The translations under genes and the position numbers were made by a program. Positions 11,619 through 22,700 of a stretch of 64,000 nucleotides of DNA are shown piece after piece. This stretch comes from Triplophysa rosa (lineage: Eukaryota > Chordata > Actinopteri > Cypriniformes > Nemacheilidae): the NCBI RefSeq assembly GCF_024868665.1, contig NC_079898.1, positions 13,996,358 through 14,060,357 on the forward strand, given 5' to 3'. Under the pieces are notes generated by a model. That model saw nothing but the letters and a program-made list of their open reading frames with translations, was not told where the DNA came from and made no database searches. The stretch's first letter is position 1. Each line of letters begins with the position of its first letter.

Positions 11619-12680
11619 TATGCTGCCTTCACGTGAAAAGGATTTTAGCTGTGACAGATATAATTTATTAGTTTTTGTATTATCATTAAATTAGTACATA
11701 TTTACATAATCATTTGAAGCATACTGCATGTTTTATAAACAGCAAAAATAGCATGTATTTCACCAGTATTTCAGAATAGTCAGCAAGCTAACTAGATAGA
11801 CACACGCAAGCATGAATCTGTCTTCCATGTTTCCAACAACAAAGCACCTCAACACAACCAGCTCGGAATCATGACTTCAGAAGTGGGAACTATCGAATTT
11901 CCGAGAGCACGTGAAGGCAGTATTACTAGTCAGCTTCCTGACTTTTCTGGAATATTGGTGAAATACATGCTATTTTCGCAGTGTATAAAACATACAGCAT
12001 GCTTCAAATGGTTATTCAAAGGCTATATGTAAATATGTGCTAATCAACGACAAGACAAGGCAATGAAGTTGTTAGGAAAAGCTAATAAATCATATATGTC
12101 ACAGCAGAAATCCTTTTCCCATCCGCCATGTTGATTGTGTAACGCCTGCCCAGCTCGGGAGTCGGGAACTTGGGTATCAACATTATTTCCCAACTTCCAA
12201 ATAGGAAAGGCGACATCGGAGGGCGTTCATGTGCAATTTCTACCTCGGAAACTCATATTTTCAATTATTCCGAGAGCACGTGAAGGCAGCATTACATAAG
12301 GATGCTGCCTTCACGTGCTCTTGGAAATTTGATAATTCCCAGTTCTAATGTCATGATTCCTAGCTGGTTGTGTTCAGGCTTTGTTGACAGAAAGAATGGA
12401 GGACGCCAGATTCATGCTTGCGTGTCTTGGGGAAATGATATGAAGGCCTAATAGTTTTCAACCGTACATACTGTATAGTATTACTAGTCAGCTTGCTGAC
12501 TTTCTGGAATATAGGTGAAATACATGCTATTTTCGCAGTGTATAAAACATGCAGTATGCTTCAAATGGTTATTCAAATATGTAGCCTACTAATTTAACGA
12601 CGAGACAAGGCAATGGAAGCTGTTGCGGGAAAACTAATAAATCATATCTGTCACAACAGAAATCCTTCTCCTGGCTTGTG
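11619..12680. repeat. Compound inverted-repeat transposon cluster
   Basis: Two modules alternate in opposite orientations. Module 1 (GGTGAAATACATGCTATTTT, TATAAAACAT, GCTTCAAATGGTTATTCAAA) is inverted at 11640-11805 and direct at 11929-12120 and 12478-12680. Module 2, carrying GAGCACGTGAAGGCAG ends and a GAATCATGACTTCAG segment, is at 11805-11930 and inverted at 12300-12430. GCCTTCACGTG recurs at the junctions, so it is probably the element's terminal motif. This looks like nested or head-to-head insertions of one foldback family. No transposase frame is present. Confidence 0.65.
12448..12520 (+). repeat. 73-base direct repeat, copy 1
   Basis: Identical by eye over 73 bases to 13565-13637. 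The right part overlaps the foldback family module of the 11.6-12.7 kb cluster; the left part (TAGTTTTCAACCGTACATAC) does not occur in the other modules. Confidence 0.85.
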
Positions 12681-13564
12681 TGATGTGAAGAGCTTGTGTA
12701 GATGCTTCTGACCTGAGGAGACACCACATATGTTTCACTTGGCACAGCTTTTGCAAAATATACCGACCTTTTGTTTAATGTCAATTTGTAAACAAAACCT
12801 TAACAGTGTGGTTCCTTTAGACATCACATAAAATCAACAGTCTGACCTGACAAGGTTATGAGTAAAGGTTGCCTGTCTCAGGTGTCTGTCCCTTTGATGG
12901 GTCTCTAGGAGTGTTAGTTTACCTGGGTGACTGTAATCTCATCAATTGACGGTGCTTTAGAGAAAACACAAACAAAGACTTCATTACATGACTTTATTCA
13001 AATATCTGGTTACCATGAATAACAAATAATTGCATTGTAGACATAAACTGGCATGAAATCAAATTGCAGAGGAAAGCAATAATTACAATGATTGTTGGAC
13101 AAATTTTCCAGCCTGTAATATAATGAAAATTTAGCTCCCTAAGGCCATTGTATGTCTTTTGCGAACAATCATTAGTATATGAATAAACACTGGTCAATGA
13201 TATCTTGCATGTGGATATCAGAGCCACTCTTTTGGCTTCAGTAGTGTTTCTATTGTCTCCATCTAGTGGTCATTTCTAAGACAGATATTTTTCAGGTTTT
13301 GTGACCTATGATACATATAAATAATAATCTATTTTATTAGTGGTTCACTAACAGGAAATAATAACAAATATGTTTTTTCTAGAATCATGGCATAAATTTC
13401 ATGGATTCTGAAAATGGTTTAAGGCTTCAGTAAATGTTATGCAATAATATTTATATTTTATAATGGCAGGAAAATATTTTCTTAATCTAAAGTGTGGGGA
13501 GACTTCAAATATATATTAAAGAATATCAGCAACCAGCCCACACAGAGAGCATGAACATCATTGT

Positions 13565-13637
13565 CTAATAGTTTTCAACCGTACATACTGTATAGTATTA
13601 CTAGTCAGCTTGCTGACTTTCTGGAATATAGGTGAAA
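13565..13637 (+). repeat. 73-base direct repeat, copy 2
   Basis: Same 73 bases as 12448-12520, about 1.1 kb away. The sequences diverge immediately outside both ends. Confidence 0.85.
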
Positions 13638-14896
13638 CAGACATTGTCTGCCATACTTTTACTTTATTGCCAGAAACAAGCTTTTCTGGTAAACCATACA
13701 ATTTACACACAAAAATAGTCTATTTATATATAAAAATGTTATTTAACATCCACAAGCATAGCAGCTACCAAGGAGATTGTGCTATTTTTCAAACTCTGAA
13801 GTGCCTTTTTAAATCATGAAGGTTATCTTTGTTTCTACGTTAAGCTGCGTTCTATCGGCCACGACTGAACACCATCAGAGCAGGAGCAACATTCAGCTCA
13901 TGTCAGAAAAGTCAGTCATTCTGACTCTCTGAGAAACACTGTGTATAAATATATAGAATTCACACTTTATTTAAGCAAAGCATTACTTTCCCTGACACAA
14001 TAGTCACTAAATTGTGTTGTCCATTTTCTGAGGTCTGGCCTTGAAAGTAATTGAGTTAGATTTTTAGGTCATATGTACCTGTACGTTGATCCAAACACAA
14101 CAACAGCATTTACACAACACTTGTTAGATTGCTTTTTTTAAATTTAGACTTGGGAAGCTCAAGAACTCTTCTTGAAATCTATTGCTTTCACGATACGTAG
14201 ATTATGAAGTATTTTGTGCCAACTCGTAGTAAATGATCAACATGATCAAAGAATCTGCATCAAAAAGCCCTGCCCAAAAAAAACGAAAGTAAGGCTGGCT
14301 ATTATATGAAAATAGACACTACAACCCAAGACATATTTCCTCTTTTCTAACCGTTATCTTTTACATTTGACATAACTTGACATATTGATTCAGCCATGGT
14401 AATGACAAAAGAAATTACAAGACAAATATTAACACGACTCGCATTAAAAGTAGTGTGGTACATTAATCCAAATGATATAGTTAAATGTTTGTTGAATTAA
14501 TATTGAGGTTTAGACAGTAAGCACATAGATACATACAGCAGCTTCGCTAGAGCTAGCGTTAATGGAAGTCCATGGACATTATCATTATTAACTGCATGTT
14601 TGTCAATTTGCCACTGGATATTGCAAAATAGATGAAAACCCCATTGTATTTACAGAGTTGCTTCTGCTTTAGCAGATTTTAAACTTGTTTTAGAGAGCCA
14701 CAGGTTCATTACTGCAGTTTGATGAATGATACAGGTGACAGCTGACAACAAATGAGATATTCTATCGTGGACCTCTTACTTTGGATGATGAAATCACATC
14801 ATCTCTTTCTAAAGTGGGCTGGTAAATATGTATAGCTTTGGTTTGACTACATGCATTGCTAGATGAAGTAGCCATGTATGTGTATGGCTCTCCTGT

Positions 14897-15162
14897 TTTT
14901 GCCAAGTGGTTGATATCCTTAGGACAACATCATGTTGACCCTGGGACAACATTTAAATCAACCAATCAGATTTCAGAAATAAGTTTACAGTTTATTTTAA
15001 GTTTAATCTTCCAACCAGGATTAGGTGCTTCTAGACCATTGTTTTTCACTTATCATTTCCCTCTGATTTTAGGGGTAAGTTATGGTTAGGGTTGGGGTTT
15101 GGTGTGGGTTTAGGTTTTATTTATAAAAATGTTGTCCTTAGGACATCAACCACTTGGCAAAA
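14897..15162. repeat. MITE with 32-base terminal inverted repeats
   Basis: Arms at 14897-14928 and 15131-15162 are reverse complements with two mismatches (core GCCAAGTGGTTGAT and CCTTAGGACAAC). The interior has no frame of note and carries a TTAGGGT-rich stretch. It lies just downstream of the rap1gds1-like stop codon, possibly within its 3' UTR. Confidence 0.75.
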
Positions 15163-15276
15163 TCAGGTCGAGCTGTGTGTATGTGTGTTTAGCACTCTTT
15201 GCGGTGATCATAAATGTCACAAATGATGAGTGTGGAAGAAGTCTGTAATGCTATGATGTGTAATCGTTTGTAAAGT

Positions 15277-18200
15277 CTAGCCAGTCTCTGAAAGAACAGC
15301 CATCACTGTGTCGGCCTGCTTTGCAAGCTTTGTGCTGGTGTGAGCAGACAGTTTGAACAGAGTGTCCCTCAGGTTTAGAGAGGTTATCTGCTCCCGTAAC
15401 ATGCCTGTAGGAGAGAAAAATTCACTTTTAAAGATGTGACTTAATACATTTACTAATGATACTAATGACATTTCCGGTAAGAGAATATATTAAACAGCAA
15501 ATGCAGCTTACTGGTTTTTATGGTGCATTCTGGGGGAGGTTTTTTTACCATTGGGACTATTTTAGCAAAGGCCATAGAAAAGACTGCCTCTCTACTGACT
15601 TTCTAAACTAGAAAATGGATGGAAACACCCAATACTATAAAATACAGTATCATTCAATTACAGTATTTGACTACCGGACTAATAATTTTAATTGGTTACT
15701 GTAGTTGACATAATATTGACTTAAGTCTTTCTCCTTTCCACAGTGTCTTTTACTGACCCGAGTTGGCAAGGCTGCAGATGAGGCCTAAAGCACTAAATTT
15801 GACCTCCACGGCCACAACAGGATCATCTAGCATCTTTTGCAAGGTGGGCAGGAGATCAGCATCCCGAAACGGTTCCTGAACAGCCTCTGCAAACAAAACA
15901 CATACACGTTAGAATTGAATAGAATTCCAGAAGAGACACATTATCACTCTTTTTAAGGTGAGAATACTATTTTAGGTTAACTTTTGGCAAGAGATTAATG
16001 GTGTAATTTCTGTGAGGTGTAATTGAACTTTATATGTGAATACTTTTTTATGGCATTGTGCACGCATCATGTAAAAGTTACCAGGTTTAATTGTGCATTG
16101 ATGGTAAAAAATTTAAAGACATAGCTACAGGTCATTAAGTAGTTCTATTACACCAGTCTAATGCCAAACAAGTCTTGTGAATTTACAATTCTTCATGTAA
16201 TCTTACCAATGTCTATAGCAGAGGCAATGGCTAAAGCCACTAAAGCTTCATTCTGCATGATGACATGCTCACTGATTGCCATTGAGATGAGATGTTGAAC
16301 TCCATCTACTTTAATAACAGTCTGGATGACTTCCTTTAAAGACAGCAGATGGGAACATTTTGATGAATGACTTCAGCCAAGGTTGATGACTTCAGTTAGA
16401 TTGTTTATGCATTACAGAATAGACCTATCTCTATGTGTGTCTCTTTAATACTCACCGGGTTTCGGCTGTGTCGTATGAGAGCTGCTAAAAGACGGTTGGC
16501 CTCACCCCTGACACCAGCGTGATCTTTAGCATCACACCACTCCATGACCCGTGCTAACAGAATCTCGTCCTTCCCTAACACTGAAGCTGCTTCCTCTAAG
16601 AAAATAATAAAGAACAAACGATGAGAGAAAAAATACTGCAAAGAAGTATATACAATAGAATCCAGATGAAACACATCAGAGGTACTATAGTAACACTGCA
16701 GCTTGTTTACTCTGTATTTAGATACTCAGATCACCTTCGGCAAGTGAATTACGTACAGGCAGTAATTTACTCCGACAAAGCTGCTGCTGGTCTTTTGTTT
16801 GTACACCGAGGTGTCTAAGAGCTCACACTAAAATAACAAACTGCAGTGAGGGGTTGAAAATTACAGCCTCTACATACTCAACGGTTTAAAGTTGTAGAGG
16901 AGAAATGTTAATTCATTTGACATCATAGTCATTTGGCAGGTAATTGTATAGTTAAGTAAAGCTTTTGTCTAAAAATTACAGCTTGGCTGTTTTGTGTCCT
17001 CCTCTTCAACTGCCAACTGAATGTCCTTTTTTTGCCGCTAGGAACAAATGATAATCTTATTTGATAGTCCTGTACAATAGACAATGCTGTTCCACAAACA
17101 CATTTACCGCGCTGATATGATTATCCAGTCTTCAGACCTTTACTTGTCTTGCCATAGATTCACTACTGCATGTTAATGCAACATTTTTTCCATAATAAAG
17201 TATGTTGTTTTTTATGTTATCAACATTCTTTTTTTAACAGTTTTTACTGCACCTAATGATGGATAAACTCCAGACTAGTCTTCTGTATGTGACCCAGCAA
17301 TACAGCAATTTTCTAGACTCATTACCTTGGCCATCCACCATCATGCGCAAAGTGCCCAGCAGTTTAAACTGGACAGGAGGCATGTCAGAGCGCAAAAGTG
17401 TCCTGATCCTCTCCGTGACCCCATCCTCCAACATACGCACCTTATTAGAGGCTAAATAAGAAAAACAGAGAAACCAAAATAACAGATCTAACTACAAACT
17501 AAGACTATTTGTAATTGTAAAGATAACCGAATGAATAGACCATCATAGACCAGCATCAACATTCATGGTTGTCTAGGCAGATATGGTTTGATATGAAGGA
17601 AGTCTTGCTGGTTAAGCTGGTGTTCTCACCAATTGTTTCTGTAGCCCTATTGGGGAACCATTGCATTAGCAATGGGTCATTGGTGTTACCAATGAGCATA
17701 CATACTGATAAAATGTATTTCTTGAATGCAAGTCGCTTTGGATAAAAACATCTGCCAAATGTATAAATGTAAAGGTAACACCAGAATCCCATACTGGGAT
17801 CAGTGTCCAAATTGTGTCCTTTAAAGAAATCCAACAGTGCTTCTAAAATATAGTAGTATTCAAAAAATGATTATATTGAATTAAAAGAAAAAGAACAGAA
17901 AAGTATAACCTGGAATGGCAAGGTTTCTAAGTGCACTAAGGCCTGCATGCTGTACAGAAACATCTCCCTCTGTTACATGCTGCTCCAACAGGTCCAGAAT
18001 ATAAGGAACAACCCCCAGTTCCAACATCTTCACACAGTTGCTGTCTAAAAGCAGAGAAAACTTTTTATGGTCATTTCTATCATAGGCAAACGTAAGAGAA
18101 TAATCAGTTTGTGCATTTCAAAAAGCATCCATATTCATATCCTTACCATTTCTGGCAAAATTAGCAATGGCCAGAGCTCCTGACAACTGCAGCTCGGTGT

Positions 18201-19718
18201 TTGTGGACTGCAGCCAGAAGAGAACATCTTGGTAGACTCTCCCTGTCCCTTCCCCAAAACACCTTTGCATTGACTCATCTGTAAACAAACACAGACAGTC
18301 TTTTATAGTTCATAATAACCTCAATTAGTAGACTTTTTTTATTTGTGACCCTGGACAACAAAACCAGTTGTGTCATGTGTCAAAATGATCTATTTTTCAT
18401 TTATGCCAAAAATCATTAGGATATTAAGTTCAAAGATCATGTTGTAAATTTCCTACCGTAAATATATCAAAACTTTATTTTTGTGAGTGGACACAGCAAA
18501 AACGCGAGCAACTATGGCGGGAAACACGCCTATAAACTATCACTGCTGCCCGCTCTTTGGGAATTACCCACTCAAGTCTATGTAAAGCTTAGAATTTCCA
18601 CTTTCGGGTTCATCTACTTTCCACAAGGTCATTACAGCGATAAGCCAATAGAGAGCGTTAAAACAAACCTGTTTCTTCTTGGCAACGGCCTGCTGCAGCG
18701 CCTCTGATGGACAACGTTTAAGGCGATTTTCTCAATATTTTATTTTTTTGCACCCTCAGATTCCAGGTTGTATCTCGGCCAAATATTGTCATATCCTTAC
18801 AAATTCATTACATCCCATACATCAACGGAAAGTTTATTTATTCAGCTTAATTTCGCAAAATTGACTCTTATGACTGGTTTTGTGGTACAGGGTCACATTT
18901 AGTAAATGTCTTGCTTGTAATATAAATTCCCATAGTGATTGAGAGTAGTCATTGAGAGAGACGTACCTCCCAGTAGGAGGGTCACTATGAGGTTTGAAGC
19001 CACTTTGATGCTGCAGAGGTCGTGTGTGTCAGAGCCACCCTGAAGGGTTCGAATCATTTCAGAGAGAGCCTCGGGCACGCCTGACTCCACAAACTGCAGT
19101 TTCAGAGCATCTAAAACACATGCACATGCAAGGAGTTCATTATAAGTTCATCATCACCAAGGACAGTGACTAAGGACCCAAGGAAGATGACATTTTAACA
19201 AGGGGCGCCATACGAATGATTATGTGAAAGCTGAGTCCATGCACGGTTTGGATATAGCTTACCACTTTCTCCTAGTGATCCAAGAACCTCCAGTATGAGA
19301 TGTCGACGTTCTGCATCTGGTGCCCGTTTCAGCTGATAAGTCAAAACCTTTGCTACACCCACATCTGCCAGAGCTTCTCGTGCAGCATCTGTTCAAACAT
19401 AAACAAACTCTGACTGCACTGGATTTTGCATCAGAATAACCCTTTTCAATGACAGACTTTTTCAGCCATCCATTGTTCAACGATTACCAGAGCAATTATG
19501 AGAAAATATTTTTTCATGTGAAGAAGACAAACAGGCTAGACGGAATGAAGTGGGGTGGCATTGTCCATATTGTCTTTACATTTGCCTTACCCACATCAGC
19601 AAGGTTGCAGAGGGCCAGCAGGCTGACGTTTACCAGTGGGTCATTCTCAGGATACTGCTGCATTATGGTCACCAGCCTGGGGATGACTCCATTCTCTACC
19701 AGCTGCGTTTGCTGAACG

Positions 19719-19756
<38 letters not shown>

Positions 19757-22700
19757 ATGGGGAGCGTGAATGGGCGTATAGGGACTTACAGAAAAGAAAG
19801 AGACTGGCATCAAGAGCAATAGAAGATGTGAGAACATGAATAGAGAAGACCACAAGGACATTTACATGTATTCATATCATTGCCTTGGAATTATTACATT
19901 CCTTTATTTAACCAGGAAAAATAAAACTTTCTGAGATTAAAAATCTTTTTTAAAAGTACCCTGGCCAAGACATGCAGCAATAGAAACTCACAAAATGACG
20001 ACCTTTCAAGACATACACATTATCTATACAAGTTCAAAAACATCTACAACTTGAATCTTCCTTCAACAGCTCACAGATCAAAGATTTAAAAGTACACATT
20101 GATACCAAGTCCTGCATCTTCAGATCATTTTGTAAAACATAGGGCAGCGTACCGAAAAGACTGTTTTCCCAGCACTGACACAATATGCAAGTTCTGTGAA
20201 CGTAAAAAATAAGAACCTTCAATTTTTTGTGTCGTAAAAGAGCTAAGATATGATGACAAAAGTCCCAGGATAGATTGTAAACAAACAAATACCAGTGCTC
20301 TAGCCTGCATATCAACAATGACGGCCAACATACTCTATACAATTTGTTATGAACCTATGAGCATCATGATAAAGAGTGTCTAAGGAATACAAAAGTGTAG
20401 TAGTTGCCTCTCCATGATCAAGTACGTGCATTCTGAACAGTTTTGAGATATTAAACTGATACTGAGATATTTTAATATTAAAATATTAAAACGTTTTGGC
20501 ATTCCATTTGACTTTGTATAGTTAAAACCTTTTTGTTTTCAAAAAAAGTCTGTACCCATCATAAACACAATGTACATAATGTAAATAAGTTGTCAGTGAA
20601 TAAGAATATGTACATACAGTAAATAGAATCTTTAATTCCAATGTCAGATGCTTTTGGCTACTTTTCAAACATCGTGTTAAACAATTTAAAAGTGTTATTC
20701 CAATATGTAAGAAAAAAGTAAAGAAACAGATGTTATAAGTGCAGCATTGGTGTGTTTAATTATTTAGCTTAAAGATTCAAACTAGATGTATTTCGTTAGT
20801 TTTTCTTTTAGAGTGAGTTTAGAGTAAAATAAAGGTGGTACACAATGAAATAGATGAACCAGTTTGACCATGTGGTTTCATAAAGAGCTTTTAACATCTG
20901 AGGAACTTCACAAAAGGTTCTTTGTAGTGGAAAGGGTTTCTTAGATTTTTTAAATATGAAAAAGAAAGGTTCTTTTAACAGAATGACCTTTCGTAGAACC
21001 TTCATTTTTAAGAGTGTATTTATCAGTATGACCGGGATTCAGACCCATAACCCTGGCGTTTCTAGTGCCATGCTCCACCGGTTGAGCTACAGGAGAGCAT
21101 TGAATAGTAATTTACTCTTTTTTAATGCTTGTATTGGCTTTAAGAAGTAACAGACAGTAAAAGTATTACTCACAGTTTTCAAAGCAGATGCGTCCGATCG
21201 CTCGGCCCGTGTGCAGCAGCTGCTCCTGGTCCAAACTGTTCAGTAAAGGCACTAATGCTGTCACCAGTCCTGCTTGAATACAACGGTCCCTCACACCAGC
21301 TAACACACAAGCCAACAGGAAACCACTCATTTTGGACATTTTTGTTCAATTTATATCGCTGTTTTCCCACATTTTTGTATTGTGTATTTACTTTCATTAC
21401 ACTAAAATCTGTTTTACCTTCCCTGGCCATCTCTGCTACCAACAGGGTAATCTGAGAGGTGAGAGGACTCTTCTTCCTCAGGACTTGAGCCAGTACGGGC
21501 AGAACACCACTAGAAACGATTTTCTCTGCCATTCCTTTCTCTGGAGATAGAAAGACAGCTTTAGATCATTTTATTTTAATAAACTTGTTCTGTTTACAAA
21601 CGCAATCTCTCATCCTGTTGCTTAAATTTTTCTTTCATCTCTCCTCTTTTGTTTTGTACTGCGTGCTTTAGAAGTGCTCTGACAGCAAGATCTCAGTGAT
21701 CGGCTCACACGAGTGTCTTCTCCAACAGTGACACAGATCCTCCATAGATGCTATAGCAGGAGGAAATCTGTCATTGTAGAATGTTCTCCTCAAGAATGAC
21801 ATCCACAAGGGCCAACGTGGCAGGTCAAGCTGTCAGAGGAAGACTATAGCTTCCATGGTAACACCGACTTTGTGTTCTTTTGTGGGGGCTGCGTTCCAAT
21901 TTTAGATGAATCTGCAATCTGAAGGCACACTGTGCCAAGAAAGGCCATCTGGTGGAGAGTAATTTGTGGTGGAGGCAAGAATGAGCAAAAGATGGGAAGC
22001 GAAATGGAGAAAAAGGAGAGATGGATTAATGAGATTAACCCTTTCTCACTTACCCTCCCTCTCAAATATAAATGCGGATTACTTCACTCCTACTTGTGCC
22101 CCAATCTGGTAGCAGGTGGACAAACTGACCCTTTGCTGCCCCCTACATTGGATTGTCTTCCCACATACTCCCACACACACACTACTTGAAGGAAACAGAG
22201 GCAAATAGCAGCTCGCACAGGAGCGCATCATGAGTGCAGTGCTAAATGACGCCCCGACTCAGCGGGAACTCTGACAGCTACTCTACGTAACTGTCACATG
22301 TGAACACAGCTGTAAACTTGTGAGAGCGGGATTGGAGGTTACAGATACACAGATATGGAAACACACACATTGAATTGAAGAAAAAATTGGTGAATTTAAT
22401 GTAAACACTCACTCTTTTCCAACAGGAGGTTCAGCAGAACGTCCAGATGAGGCTTGAGCTCCTCCTCCACCAGCTCTGTGCTGACACTGATTCCCTTCAG
22501 GGCTTCACTGAGAGCCTCTGAAACGCCATCATACTGAATCAGCAACATTTAAAGCAACAAGCAGAAGTAATGCAGTCTCAAGGCTATTTTCATGATGAGT
22601 CATTACCATCTCTGTTGTATGATACTGAGATAAACCCACTAAAAGACCAGTTTCAGTTGTTGTTTCAGACTGGTTTGTGCTGATTACTTATATTTTGGAC

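Larger units (their letters stand above)
4641..14896. other. Gene-poor 10 kb spacer
   Basis: No protein-coding exon could be supported here. Minus-strand splice-like signals near 6007, 6498 and 7490 could belong to untranslated 5' exons of gprin2, but none can be linked by reading frame. The recognisable content is repetitive: a 5.1-5.3 kb element, TG and TCTA microsatellites, and inverted-repeat elements at 9.6-9.9, 10.2-10.4 and 11.6-12.7 kb. The 8.1-9.2 kb part looks like decayed transposon sequence. Confidence 0.5.
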
